From: Polyangiaceae bacterium
Lineage (GTDB): Bacteria > Myxococcota_A > Polyangia > Polyangiales > Polyangiaceae
Assembly (NCBI GenBank): GCA_025353725.1
Contig: JANXOF010000065.1
Location: 62,001-126,000, forward strand
Direction: 5' to 3'
DNA: 64,000 nt
The notes below the pieces were generated by a model that ran no database searches, had not been told where the DNA came from, and saw only the letters and a program-made list of their open reading frames with translations. Made by a program: the position numbers and the translations under genes. Numbering within the stretch: the stretch's first letter is position 1; the number at the start of each line of letters is the position of its first letter. Below, in pieces: positions 54,435 through 63,819 of this stretch.

Positions 54435-55501
54435 GTCGCGTCTCCTTTGACCCATTCGCGGAGCTCGGAGCCCAGGATTCGCGGAACGCGGCGCAGCGAC
54501 GCCAGGTCGCGACTTGCGGTAAGAAGCATAATCGCGCGAAGTTCCGTCAGAACGCCCTCCAGGAACGCGATGGCTCCGGCGCGGCCGTTTGAGCTGAGCG
54601 CTTTCAACACAGGGCGTGCGATCCCCGCCGCCGTGGCTCCGAGAGCGAGGGCGCGAGCGACGTCCAAGCCGGTGCCGACGCCTCCCGTCGCGATGAGAGT
54701 TTCGAAACCGAGAGGAGCGAGCATTCCGACGCTTGCCGCTGTCGGTATGCCCCAGTCCCAAAGAGCCTCGCCCAGTGCGCGCGCGGCGTGGTCTTGCATC
54801 GCCTCCGCGCGTACGGTTTCGACGGCGACCCAGGACGTTCCGCCTGCGCCTGACGTGTCCACATGCCGTACGCCAGCCGCGCGAAGTCGCTCGCCGACCG
54901 CGCGGGAAAGACCGCAGCCCGTCTCCTTTATGACCACGGGAAAAGGGAGCTCCCTCACCGCCGCGGCGATAGTCTCGAGGCCACCGCGGAAGTCACGATC
55001 GCCTCCCGCTTGAACAAGCTCCATCGCCGGATTCAAGTGGATGCATAGCGCATCGGCTCCGATCGAGCGGACGAGCGTCTCGATTTCGGCAAGGGTCATC
55101 TGGCGCGCTTGTACGACGCCGACATTCCCGAGAAGTAGCGCCCTTGGAGCCACCTCGCGGACCGCATAGGAACGCCTTGTGCTCGCATCGTCGCGAACGA
55201 GCATCGCGCGCTGGCTGCCTAGGCCAAACCCGACGTTGAGCTCCTCGGCGATTGACGCGAGCTCGCGGTTGATCTCCGCCGCTTGGTCCGTGCCGCCGGT
55301 CATCGCCGCGATCACGAGCGGCGCGGACAAAGTTTTCCCGAGGAGACTGCACGACGTGTCCAGCTCGCGCATGTCGAGGTCGGGCAGCGCGTTGTGAATG
55401 AACCGTACTTGCTCTAGGAGAGTGGTCTTGTCGCGAAATGCAACCTCGTCCGTGGTGCAAAGCGCGAGATGATCTGCTTTTCGCTGTCCGATCGTGCTCA
55501 T
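54431..55501 (-). CDS. fni: Type 2 isopentenyl-diphosphate isomerase
   Basis: 356 residues, FMN-dependent TIM barrel. KADHL at the start, VIAAMTGGTDQA, GFGLGSQRAML, LLLGNVGVVQARQM, VVIKETGCGLSR, SGAGGTSWVAVE and ATGGVGTGLDVARALALGAT are all present. It interconverts IPP and DMAPP. At the substrate site it has IHLNPAMELVQAGG: H155, N157 and E161 are kept, but the usual catalytic Gln160 is Met. It is divergent from the prenyl synthase across 292 bases and coupled to the downstream receiver gene. Confidence 0.93.
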   Translation of the reverse strand: MSTIGQRKADHLALCTTDEVAFRDKTTLLEQVRFIHNALPDLDMRELDTSCSLLGKTLSAPLVIAAMTGGTDQAAEINRELASIAEELNVGFGLGSQRAMLVRDDASTRRSYAVREVAPRALLLGNVGVVQARQMTLAEIETLVRSIGADALCIHLNPAMELVQAGGDRDFRGGLETIAAAVRELPFPVVIKETGCGLSRAVGERLRAAGVRHVDTSGAGGTSWVAVETVRAEAMQDHAARALGEALWDWGIPTAASVGMLAPLGFETLIATGGVGTGLDVARALALGATAAGIARPVLKALSSNGRAGAIAFLEGVLTELRAIMLLTASRDLASLRRVPRILGSELREWVKGDAT

Positions 55502-55793
55502 GTCGAGGCGCCGTTCATAAAATAGAGAAAGGTTCAGAGAAAAGTAAAAGCGCGCGAATTCGCACGCCGGTTTTGTTAAACAGGCGGTTGACGCCTGCGT
55601 GGACGACACCTAACTACCGCCTCGTGCTCGCGCTCGCGTCGGCTATCTTATCCTAGTCTTCGCCCAAATGTTCTGGCCTGCCGTGTATGCCGCGACAAGC
55701 GATGTTCGAGCGCGGCCACCCGCCTCAGTTTTTTGACCCCTCACCTCACCGACAGTCGCACAGCGCAACCATCGAGTCCATGGATCGCAACAG
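55502..55793. other. Divergent control region of the isoprenoid cluster
   Basis: 292 bases between the fni start (minus) and the prenyl synthase start (plus). It must carry promoters in both directions. An AT-richer patch lies at about 55515-55580. I see no convincing palindrome or riboswitch. Confidence 0.4.
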
Positions 55794-56921
55794 ATGAGCC
55801 CCGGGCCGAAAACTGCCGCAGCTTCCACCTCCGACGCGTCCTTTGCAGGTTTGCTCGAGGCGGTGCGGGGCCACGTCGACGCGCAGTTAGGCGCATGGCT
55901 TCGGCCACGCGTGGCGCATGCAAAAAGTGTCAGCGCGGAGGTCGGGGCAGCCGCCGAAGCGGTGCAGGGGCTCGCGGTCCGCGGCGGAAAGCGCATGCGC
56001 GCGGCGCTTCTGGTCGCGGGTTTCGAGGCCGGCGCGGCTGACCGAGACACGCTCGTAACACCCGCGCCCCGGCCGCCGCCGAACGGCCGCGATCTCGCCG
56101 CGCTGTTCCGGGATTGCGACCGCGCGATGCTCGCGATTGAGCTCCTGCAGGTCTACCTTCTCATTCACGACGACTGGATGGACGATGACGACGTGCGCCG
56201 CGGCGGGCCGGCCGTGCACATCGAGCTGCGCGCTCGGCTCGGCTCGAAGCGCCTCGGGGATACCGGCGCTATTCTCGCGGGAGACCTGGCGAGTGCCTAT
56301 TCTCAAGAAGCGCTCTTCGAGACGCCGCTCAGCGGAGATCGTGTACTCGCGGCCGCGAGAGCGTTTGGACGCATTCAAGTAGAGGTGGTGACGGGCCAGC
56401 TGGCCGAGATGTCGTCGCTGCCTAGCGTGGAGCTTATCCACGCGTTGAAGACCGCAAGCTATACGGTGACGGGTCCCCTGGCGATGGGCGCGCACCTCGC
56501 GGGCGCATCTGACGCGCGCATTGAGCAGCTCGCTCGCTACGGTCGCCCTCTCGGGGTGGCATTTCAGCTTCGTGATGATCTCCTCGGGACATTCGGTGAT
56601 CCCAGCGCTACGGGCAAGCCCGTGGGCAACGATATTCGCCAGGGCAAGCGCACCGCGCTCGTCGAAGCGATGCATGGTGCGGGGGCGTCAGGCGGGTTGC
56701 TCGCGCGCGTTCTCGGCCGGGAGGATGCGTCGGCCGATGAGGTCGCTGAGGTCGTCCGCGCGATGGAGGAATCAGGCGCGAGGGCTCGTGTCGAGGCGCG
56801 TGTAGCCGAGCTTCTCGCGGAGGCGAGAGCGTCTCTTTCCGCGATGGATTTACCCGATACGTCGCTCGCCAAAGTGTGGCTCGCAGGGGCAGTGCGTGCT
56901 CTCGGGGAGCGCTCTTCGTGA
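55794..56921 (+). CDS. Polyprenyl (farnesyl/geranylgeranyl) diphosphate synthase
   Basis: 375 residues. The first Asp-rich motif is LLIHDDWMDDDDVRRG (DDWMD at 126-130), preceded by GGKRMRAALLV. The second is FQLRDDLLGTFGDP (261-269), the DDxxG variety with Gly at the fifth position. QVEVVTGQLAEM and KTASYTV also match. It condenses IPP with DMAPP to C15 or C20 prenyl diphosphate; the two residues before the first motif (L, I, H) do not settle the chain length. It is the first gene of the mevalonate operon and its stop overlaps the next start by 4 bases (GTGA). Confidence 0.9.
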   Translation: MSPGPKTAAASTSDASFAGLLEAVRGHVDAQLGAWLRPRVAHAKSVSAEVGAAAEAVQGLAVRGGKRMRAALLVAGFEAGAADRDTLVTPAPRPPPNGRDLAALFRDCDRAMLAIELLQVYLLIHDDWMDDDDVRRGGPAVHIELRARLGSKRLGDTGAILAGDLASAYSQEALFETPLSGDRVLAAARAFGRIQVEVVTGQLAEMSSLPSVELIHALKTASYTVTGPLAMGAHLAGASDARIEQLARYGRPLGVAFQLRDDLLGTFGDPSATGKPVGNDIRQGKRTALVEAMHGAGASGGLLARVLGREDASADEVAEVVRAMEESGARARVEARVAELLAEARASLSAMDLPDTSLAKVWLAGAVRALGERSS

Positions 56922-57946
56922 AGCGCGGCACGGCGCACGGCAAAGTGATCCTATTCGGAGAGCATGCCGTTGTTTACGGTGTACCCGCGCTTGCGGCCGG
57001 CATCGATCGGGGAGCCTGGGCAGACGCCACGCCCGTTCCCGGTAACGTCAGCACGCTCCATGTCCGCGGTTGGAACGTAACGTTCACCAACGTCGTCGAC
57101 GCGGACTCACCGCCGCTCGCGCGTGCGTTCTGTGACGTGCTCGTCGCCACGAGGGAGGGGCAGCGCAGCGCACGCGAGGCGCCTGTGGAGAGCGTGAGAG
57201 TCGAGGCCGAGTCGGACCTGCCGCCAGGCGGCGGACTGGGTTGTTCGGCCGCGCTCGGTGTCGCTGTGGCGCGAGCCCTTGACCCCGCCGTGACGGGCGC
57301 GGCTCTGGCGGTGCGGGTTGACGCGTGGGAGCGTGTCTTCCACGGCAACCCGTCAGGGATTGACGCCACGGTTGCCGCGCAGGGGGGGTGCCTCGTTTTT
57401 CAGCGGCCTTTCCCCGTACCTCCCGACGGATGTCCGCCGACGGTGGAGCGCGTTCGGGTCAACCAGGCGATCCATCTTTGCGTCGGTCATAGCGGGCAAG
57501 CCTCGAGCACTAAGTCGATGGTCGAGGCTGTCGCGCGCATCCGGGAACGCAGGCCCGAGGTCACGCAGCGAACGTTCGACGCGATTCACACGCTCGTCAA
57601 AAACGCACGACTTGCTATCGAAGACTACGACCTTCGTGCCGTGGGGCAGCTTCTCGACCTCAACCAAATGTTGCTTGCGGGGCTGTTTCTTTCCACGCCC
57701 GAAATCGAGCAGATGTGCGCTTCTGCGCGTACGGGCGGTGCCCTGGGCGCGAAGCTGACGGGGGCGGGGGGGGGAGGCTGTGTGGTCGCTCTTGTCGAGA
57801 ATGTGGAGCGTGGCGCGTCCGTGCTGGCGGCTTGGAAACGTGATGGCTTCGATGGCTTTGCGGCGACCGTGAAGCCTGAAACCACGGATGTGCAAGGGAT
57901 CCTAGCAAAGCTGCATGACCGTGTGCTCGCCGCGAGGGCGCCATGA
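56918..57946 (+). CDS. Mevalonate kinase
   Basis: 342 residues, GHMP kinase. GTAHGKVILFGEHAVVYGVP is the standard N-terminus. The ATP loop is DLPPGGGLGCSAALGVAV, with Cys where Ser is usual. HGNPSGIDATVAAQGG carries the catalytic Asp, and LGAKLTGAGGGGCVVAL is the third motif. It phosphorylates mevalonate at position 5. The start is GTG 56918 in the GTGA overlap with the prenyl synthase stop. Confidence 0.92.
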   Translation: MKRGTAHGKVILFGEHAVVYGVPALAAGIDRGAWADATPVPGNVSTLHVRGWNVTFTNVVDADSPPLARAFCDVLVATREGQRSAREAPVESVRVEAESDLPPGGGLGCSAALGVAVARALDPAVTGAALAVRVDAWERVFHGNPSGIDATVAAQGGCLVFQRPFPVPPDGCPPTVERVRVNQAIHLCVGHSGQASSTKSMVEAVARIRERRPEVTQRTFDAIHTLVKNARLAIEDYDLRAVGQLLDLNQMLLAGLFLSTPEIEQMCASARTGGALGAKLTGAGGGGCVVALVENVERGASVLAAWKRDGFDGFAATVKPETTDVQGILAKLHDRVLAARAP

Positions 57947-57959
57947 CCCGAGACCCCTC

Positions 57960-58973
57960 ATGACGGTCAAGCAAACGTCGGCCTTAGCGGGCGCGCAACA
58001 AGACCAGGCGCGCGCGGCGACGGCCCTGGCGCACCCGAATATCGCGCTCGCCAAATACTGGGGAAAGCGGGAAGGCGACGGCAACATTCCCGCGGTGCCG
58101 AGCCTTTCGGTCACGCTTTCCGGGATGAGCACGACGACGACCGTGTCTTTTGACGACACCTTGGTCGACGACGAGCTCGTGCTCAACGGCGAACCTCAGG
58201 CTCACGACGCCCGCGCGAAGGTCCGCGCGACGCAGCTCCTCGATCGCGTGCGGGCCGCCGCATCCACGACGAGCCGCGCCCGCATTGAGAGCGTGAACGA
58301 TTTTCCCACCGCGAGTGGGCTTGCGTCGAGCGCTTCGGGGTTCGCGGCCCTCGCGCTCGCATCAGCGACCGCCGCCGGCCTCGACTGGGACCCTTCGCGC
58401 GTCGCTGACCTCGCGCGCAGGAGCTCCGCGAGCGCGGCTCGAAGCCTGTTTTCAGGGTTCGTCGAGCTCGAGGGGCTCATCGCCCGTGCGGTCGCTGGGC
58501 CCGCCGCACTGGACCTTCGAGTTCTGGTCTGCGTGACGACTGAAGCGGAGAAAGCGACCTCGTCGACGGTCGGTATGAAGCTTACACAAGCGGCGAGCCC
58601 GTACTACGAGGCTTGGGTGACCGACGCGACACGGTCTCACCTGACGATGCGAGACGCACTGCTGCGCGGCGACTTTTCGCACGTCGGTGAGCTCGCCGAG
58701 CGCAGCGCTCTCGCCATGCACGCGTGTGCGATGGCCGCAGGCATTGTCTACGTGACGGGAGCGACCCTTTCCGCCCTTGCCGAGGTCCGAGCCATGCGTG
58801 CGAGCGGTCTCGAAACGTACGGCACGATAGACGCCGGGCCTCACCTAAAGTGCCTCGTTCGTGCAGAGGAGGCCGTTCGGGCACGGGCGCGCCTCGAAGC
58901 TGTGCCCGGAGTCCTCCGCATCATCGAAACGGCGCCTGGTGACGGCGCACGCCTCCTCGGGGGACCTCCGTGA
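57960..58973 (+). CDS. mvaD: Diphosphomevalonate decarboxylase
   Basis: 337 residues, GHMP fold. PNIALAKYWGKREGDGNIPA, VPSLSVTLSGM, NDFPTASGLASSASGFAALA and the ISLA-type ARSLFSGFVELEG match MvaD; the catalytic Asp lies in TIDAGPHLKCL. It decarboxylates diphosphomevalonate to IPP. It begins 13 bases after mevalonate kinase and its stop overlaps the next gene (GTGA). Confidence 0.92.
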   Translation: MTVKQTSALAGAQQDQARAATALAHPNIALAKYWGKREGDGNIPAVPSLSVTLSGMSTTTTVSFDDTLVDDELVLNGEPQAHDARAKVRATQLLDRVRAAASTTSRARIESVNDFPTASGLASSASGFAALALASATAAGLDWDPSRVADLARRSSASAARSLFSGFVELEGLIARAVAGPAALDLRVLVCVTTEAEKATSSTVGMKLTQAASPYYEAWVTDATRSHLTMRDALLRGDFSHVGELAERSALAMHACAMAAGIVYVTGATLSALAEVRAMRASGLETYGTIDAGPHLKCLVRAEEAVRARARLEAVPGVLRIIETAPGDGARLLGGPP

Positions 58974-59902
58974 AAGCGTTTGCGCCAGGCAAACTCGTGC
59001 TCACGGGCGCCTATGCGGTGCTCGACGGCGCACCCGCGATCGTCATGGCCACGAACCGCGGTGCGGTGGCGGACGGCGCGCGGGCGAACCTTACGCCATC
59101 GCTCGAAGTTCGCGCGGCACTTCGTGACCTACCGGCGCCCGCCGTGGACGCTTCAGCGCTCTTTCACGGCACCCGCAAGCTCGGTCTCGGCGCGAGCTCT
59201 GCGATTCTCGTGGCCTCGCTCGCGGCGCTCGAGGCAGCGGGCGGTGCCGACCTCGCGAGCGAGATCGTCCGCGACAGCCTTTTTGCTCGCGCGCGCGCCG
59301 CGCACGCCTCGGCCCAATCCGGCGGCAGTGGCGTCGATGTCGCCGCAAGCGTTTACGGCGGAATCCTGGAATACGTTCCTGGCGTGGCGGCGCGGAGAGC
59401 GCTTCCCCCATCGATCCAAATCACCGTGTTCGCCTGCCCGTTAAGCGCTCGTACATCGGAGCTTCGTGCGCACGTAGACCGATTCGCTTCGACGTCGAAA
59501 GCGAACTACGCGTCGTGCATGGGCGAGCTTAAAGCTATCGCGGAGTCGGCCGCGGCGTCTGTCAAAGCTCAAGACCGGTCTTCATTTCTTGACGCCGTGC
59601 GGTCGGCAGCACGCGCGCTGGCACGGCTTGGCGTGGCCGCGGACGCCCCTATTGTCCCCCCGACCTTCGCTCTGCTCGAAGCGAACGCGAACGGCGAGGG
59701 CGGCGCATTTTGCGTCTCAGGCGCAGGGGGTGGCGACGTTGCGGTGTTCGTCGGCACGTCGCGGCCCTCGTCTTGTTTCATAGACCTTGCGCGCACGAAT
59801 GGACTCTTCGAGATTGACGTGGCCTTGGACGAGAAGGGAGTGAGGGTGGTCACGCAGTTGCCGACGGTTGCCGACGGACAGCGCGCGACTTCTTCGTCAT
59901 GA
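58970..59902 (+). CDS. Phosphomevalonate kinase
   Basis: 310 residues, GHMP fold. KAFAPGKLVLTGAYAVLDG at the start, LGLGASSAILVASLAALEA as the ATP loop, SGGSGVDVAASVYGGIL with the Asp, and FCVSGAGGGDVAVFVG as the third motif. By position in the operon it should make diphosphomevalonate from phosphomevalonate. It starts at GTG 58970 and its stop overlaps HMG-CoA reductase by 4 bases. Confidence 0.88.
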   Translation: MKAFAPGKLVLTGAYAVLDGAPAIVMATNRGAVADGARANLTPSLEVRAALRDLPAPAVDASALFHGTRKLGLGASSAILVASLAALEAAGGADLASEIVRDSLFARARAAHASAQSGGSGVDVAASVYGGILEYVPGVAARRALPPSIQITVFACPLSARTSELRAHVDRFASTSKANYASCMGELKAIAESAAASVKAQDRSSFLDAVRSAARALARLGVAADAPIVPPTFALLEANANGEGGAFCVSGAGGGDVAVFVGTSRPSSCFIDLARTNGLFEIDVALDEKGVRVVTQLPTVADGQRATSSS

Positions 59903-61263
59903 TTAAGCGCACTTCGCAGTTGCCTGGATTCTACAAGGTTACGGTCAATGAGCGCCGAAGACTCGTGGCTGAAGCCACGGGTGTCGAAGCTCACGAGATC
60001 GCGCGCGCCCTCGACCGAGGAGGCCTCGAGGCTGAAACGGCCGACAAGTTCGTGGAGAACGTACTCGGGACGTACGGCTTGCCGTACGGCGTCACGCTCA
60101 ACGTCCGGGTGAACGGCAAAGACCACGTCGTTCCGATGGTGGTCGAGGAGCCAAGCGTCGTAGCCGCGGCCTCGAACGCCGCGAAGATGGTGCGCGCCGG
60201 GGGTGGTTTCCACGCCGAGATGGACGCCCCGCTGATGATAAGCCAGGTCCAGCTGACGCACGTAGCGGATGCACCTCGCGCTACACGCGCGATTCTCGCC
60301 GCGAAAGAGGAAATTCTCGCGCGAGCGGATCGCGCGGTTCCAGGGCTTTGCGCTCGAGGTGGGGGAGCTCGAGACCTGGAGGTCCGCACGCTCGGGCAGG
60401 CCTCGGATGCGATGATCGTTGTCCATATCATCGTTGACTGTCGCGACGCGATGGGAGCAAACCTCATCAACACGATAGCCGAAGCGGTCGCGGACAGACT
60501 TGCCAGTCTCGCAGGCGGGCGCGTCGGACTGCGAATTCTTTCCAATCTTTGCGACAAACGCTGCGTTCGGATTCGTTGCCGTGTTTCCGCGGGAATGCTC
60601 GCGACTGAGGATATGGACGGCCAAGCCGTGATCGACGGTATCGTGAATGCCTCGCGGTTTGCCGAGCTAGACCCCTATCGTGCGGCTACGCACAACAAGG
60701 GAATTATGAATGGCGTCGACGCGGTGGTCATTGCCACGGGTAATGATTGGCGCGCGGTCGAGGCGGGTGCGCACGCGTTTGCGGCACGTTCGGGTCAGTA
60801 CTCACCGCTCTCGACTTGGCGCCGTGACGGCGACGCTCTTGCGGGGTTTTTGGAGATGCCGCTCGCACTCGGGACGGTGGGCGGGACGCTCCGGGTCCAT
60901 CCTAGTGCTCGGCTTTCGCTTAAAATTGCGGGTGTCGAGTCGTCGAGTGATCTGGCGGCCGTGGCGGCTTCGGTCGGCCTGGCGTCGAACCTTGCCGCCG
61001 TACGCGCTCTCGCGACCGACGGTATCCAGCGCGGACATATGGCGCTTCACGCACGGTCGGTAGCGCTCGCGGCCGGCGCACAGGGGAGCGAAGTCGAGGG
61101 GGTTGCCGCCATCATCGTCGAGGCGCGTGATATTACCGTCGAAGCTGCGCGTCGGGCGCTGTCGGTCCTTCACACGAAGACGGCGCGGCGCGCCACGAGC
61201 GAGGGCGACGGGCACGGGATTCGCCACGAAGAGCGGCAGTCTTCCTCGGTCGTCGACGGTTGA
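59899..61263 (+). CDS. mvaA: Hydroxymethylglutaryl-CoA reductase
   Basis: 454 residues, class II-like by length and motifs. FVENVLGTYGLPYGV carries the catalytic Glu (E53), DAMGANLIN (183-191) the Asp, RILSNLCDKRC the Lys (K220), and HMALHARSVALAAGA the His near the end. EMDAPLMISQVQLT and PLALGTVGGTLRVHPSARLS are also typical. It reduces HMG-CoA to mevalonate. A 60-residue tail extends past the usual end. Cofactor specificity is not read here. The upstream enzyme HMG-CoA synthase is not in the window. Confidence 0.92.
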   Translation: MIKRTSQLPGFYKVTVNERRRLVAEATGVEAHEIARALDRGGLEAETADKFVENVLGTYGLPYGVTLNVRVNGKDHVVPMVVEEPSVVAAASNAAKMVRAGGGFHAEMDAPLMISQVQLTHVADAPRATRAILAAKEEILARADRAVPGLCARGGGARDLEVRTLGQASDAMIVVHIIVDCRDAMGANLINTIAEAVADRLASLAGGRVGLRILSNLCDKRCVRIRCRVSAGMLATEDMDGQAVIDGIVNASRFAELDPYRAATHNKGIMNGVDAVVIATGNDWRAVEAGAHAFAARSGQYSPLSTWRRDGDALAGFLEMPLALGTVGGTLRVHPSARLSLKIAGVESSSDLAAVAASVGLASNLAAVRALATDGIQRGHMALHARSVALAAGAQGSEVEGVAAIIVEARDITVEAARRALSVLHTKTARRATSEGDGHGIRHEERQSSSVVDG

Positions 61264-61325
61264 GTTTCGCGCGTTACGCTGTCGGATCGTGACGAACGCT
61301 CGGATTTATCGTAGCATTCACGGCT

Positions 61326-62372
61326 GTGACGGTTCCGACGGATCCCCACCGCGACCTTGCGGGCGTTCTGCACGACGTGTCGAACGCGCTCACGGTTCTG
61401 CTCGGTTGGGTGAACGAGGCGAGGGTCAAGGGAGCCTCCGCGGAGGCCGTTGACTACGCGCTCACGGTCGTCGAGCAGCGTGCGCGAATCGCACGTGATC
61501 TCGCCCGTCATGCCATTGGTAGCCCTCGAATCGATGAGCAGCGGTCGCTCGACGCGATTGTTGATGAAACATGCAGCGCGCTCGTCGTCGAAGCGCAGCG
61601 CCTCAACGTTCAGCTTGTGGTTCGCCGCGCCGATGTGCCGGCTCAGGTCGCGGGAGCTATCGACCTGGGGCAAGTGCTCACGAATGTGGTGCTAAACGCC
61701 CTCGCCTACGCGCCTTCAGGCACGCCCGTCGAAGTCGTCGTACTGGTGGAAGACGAACGATGCCTTCTCGTCGTCACGGATGCCGGGCCAGGCGTTCCAG
61801 CGACAGCGCAAGAGCGTATTTTTGAAGGGCAATCGCACAGGCAAGGTGGAACTGGCGTAGGCCTCCGCCACTCGCGAGCGCTTGCACGGGCTTGGGCAGG
61901 CGACGTCGAGCTCCTCACGCACGACGGGACGGGCGCTCGTTTCTGCGTGACTTGGCCGCGTATCGACGCCGTTCCTCGTCCGCCGGTTTCGACGTCGCGC
62001 GTAAGTGTGCTGGCTGGGATGCGCGTGCTTGTCGTGGAAGACGACATCGCCGTGACTCAGCTACTCGAGATTTCACTCGAGGCACACGGTGCCGAGGTCA
62101 TCGTCGCAACGACGTTCGCTCAGTTCCGTCAGCGACTCGCCGAGGGCCACTTTGATGCAGCCCTCGTCGACCTCTCTCCGATTGCGTTCGACGTGAGCGG
62201 TGCGCTTGCGTCGTTCCGTGCGGTCTCCCCCGGTGCGACGATCATTTTGGTAACCGGTAACGCGGACGCCTACCCCGAAGCCATCGACGAGCCGAATTTC
62301 GAAGTGGTGCGCAAGCCCTTTGAGGTACGCGAGCTCGTAGCCATCCTAGGGCGTCTCGCACGCAATCGATAA
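61326..62372 (+). CDS. Hybrid sensor histidine kinase with C-terminal receiver
   Basis: 348 residues from GTG 61326. The His region LAGVLHDVSNALTVLLGWVN (about 10-30) lies at the very N-terminus, without a sensor or membrane domain. The HATPase domain has LTNVVLNALAYAPSGTPV (N box), DAGPGVPATAQERIFEG and GGTGVGLRHSRALARA (G boxes). A receiver begins at residue 232 (MRVLVVEDDIAV), with D282 in LVDLSPI, VTGNAD and VRKPFEVREL. A soluble kinase; signal unknown. It begins 62 bases after HMG-CoA reductase. Confidence 0.9.
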   Translation: MTVPTDPHRDLAGVLHDVSNALTVLLGWVNEARVKGASAEAVDYALTVVEQRARIARDLARHAIGSPRIDEQRSLDAIVDETCSALVVEAQRLNVQLVVRRADVPAQVAGAIDLGQVLTNVVLNALAYAPSGTPVEVVVLVEDERCLLVVTDAGPGVPATAQERIFEGQSHRQGGTGVGLRHSRALARAWAGDVELLTHDGTGARFCVTWPRIDAVPRPPVSTSRVSVLAGMRVLVVEDDIAVTQLLEISLEAHGAEVIVATTFAQFRQRLAEGHFDAALVDLSPIAFDVSGALASFRAVSPGATIILVTGNADAYPEAIDEPNFEVVRKPFEVRELVAILGRLARNR

Positions 62373-62421
62373 CGTGTGCTTGACTCGGTCTTAGAGGTTG
62401 GGGTACTCCCTTTTTCACATC

Positions 62422-62506
62422 GCGAAGGTGGCGGAATTGGCAGACGCACTAGCTTGAGGTGCTAGCGAGTAAAATCGTAGGGGTTCAAGTCCCCTCCTTC
62501 GCACCA
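62422..62506 (+). tRNA. tRNA-Leu (anticodon GAG)
   Basis: The acceptor stem GCGAAGG pairs with CCTTCGC and the encoded ACCA end follows. The anticodon stem CTAGC/GCTAG holds the loop TTGAGGT, giving GAG. D-arm (GGCGGAATTGGCAGACGC), long class II variable arm and T-arm GGGGTTCAAGTCCCC are all present. Confidence 0.97.
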
Positions 62507-62511
62507 GTGAC

Positions 62512-62552
62512 TATCAGGGGGGAGCGCTAGCGCTCCTCCCTGGCGCCTGATA
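62512..62552 (+). terminator. Hairpin after tRNA-Leu, possible terminator
   Basis: The perfect palindrome GGAGCGCTAGCGCTCC (62521-62536) sits within outer arms TATCAGG (62512-62518) and CCTGATA (62546-62552), starting 6 bases after the tRNA. The stem is strong but has no U-tract, so it may act as a 3' processing or termination structure. Confidence 0.5.
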
Positions 62553-63053
62553 CGGGCTCCGTCAGTGAGTGATGGTCGCAGTGCGGTCAGGGTTTGCGTC
62601 CACTCGTGCGGGGCTGCTCTGGGCTCTGAGCTCTCGGTTATCAGCCCTCAGCTATGTGCCGCGGTGCCGTGGGTCTGTTCCTGTTCCTGGTAGCGGAGGT
62701 GTGTCCGGTCGAAAGAGGCCGACGACTTGCGTGTAGCGTTGACTACACCGAGGAGCAGTCATGAATTGTCGGCCGCCATCGAAATTGGCGCGCGCTGGAA
62801 ATCCTTTGATTTGTGCCTAACTTGGCGGCGCGGCAATCTCCAATTGACAGTCAGGTTTCAGTGTCGTCCTTGGGCGAGTTACCTTGTGCAGCCTGTTCGC
62901 TGCCGCGGGGAACGGACGTGCGTGCTCGAGGGAAGTGTTCACTTCAGCGAATGAGTAAGAGCCTATCCCGGTAGGCGTGTCGTTTCATGCACGTCCATCT
63001 CCCACTTAAAAGTGCATAGCGCATGAATAGGGTTTCCATGGGAGGCATATCTT
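62553..63053. other. 501-base region without a convincing gene
   Basis: A 75-codon plus-strand frame at 62727-62954 shows no family resemblance. No copy of the tRNA 3' end was seen that would mark an integrated element. Confidence 0.4.
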
Positions 63054-63713
63054 GTGAGAAAGGTCGGCATGAGACGGGTCGCACGTGACGACGGATGGCG
63101 AATTCCAGAGGTGTTTACGAAACTGTCCGATTTGAACAGTGGATTGCTCACGGCCATGGATCAAGCCACGAATAGTTACGGTCCGCGGGAACCGGCACTC
63201 TCGGTCAACGTCGCGGGTCGGCAGCGAATGCTTAGCAAAAAAATGACAAGAGAGGCTTCCTCTATGCGGCAGAACCGACGCCCGAGCTTCGACAGTTGCT
63301 GCAGAAGAGCGTAGTTCTCTTCGGTCGAAGTCATAAGGCTCTACGCTACTGGGGGCGAAACCACGGCCGGCGGACAACTCGTGGCGGTCGAGGCCGCGAC
63401 CTCACCGAACGTGCTCGCGAAACTTGACCTTGGGGACAGGCTCCGGAAAGAAATGATCGTGATCGCCTCCAGAATTGGGCGTTCGATAGCGAGGTTTCAA
63501 AAGGCCGCGGAGGAGACCCGCATGGGCGACGCGAATATGTCGGTTGAAATCGGCGGCATTGGAGAGCTCAAAGAGCTGTCAGGCGCTTTTGAGCGCATGA
63601 GCCTCGCGCTCGCCGTGGAGCAGATCGAGACTGCCGACGACGCGCAGCAACAGCAGAGTGGAGCGCGCCCTGCCGCGGGTCGTTCGGACGTTTATGCTGG
63701 CCGTACGGGGTGA
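63054..63713 (+). pseudogene. PilJ-type chemoreceptor remnant, frameshifted
   Basis: LSVNVAGRQRMLSKKMTREA at 63200-63260 is the start of the type IV pilus chemoreceptor (PilJ) sensory domain. The next part, AEPTPELRQLLQKSVVLFGR, is in another frame, showing a shift at about 63265. A third stretch at 63381-63713 has GDRLRKEMIVIASRIGRSIA and a HAMP-like GELKELSGAFERMSLAL. No transmembrane segment or methyl-accepting signalling domain follows; the frame ends at 63713. I read it as a broken, truncated receptor gene. Confidence 0.65.
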
Positions 63714-63819
63714 ATCGCGTGCGGTAGGATGTACCGCATTCGCTTGGCATTCGTCGGTGGTGAGCGAGCGGGAAGTGTAAACCTAATTGCTGTGAATCGA
63801 CTCAGGAGAGAGCGTCGAT

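Noticed and set aside
62422-63053. Integrated element at tRNA-Leu
   Set aside because: No integrase gene and no repeat of the tRNA 3' end were found downstream in the window.
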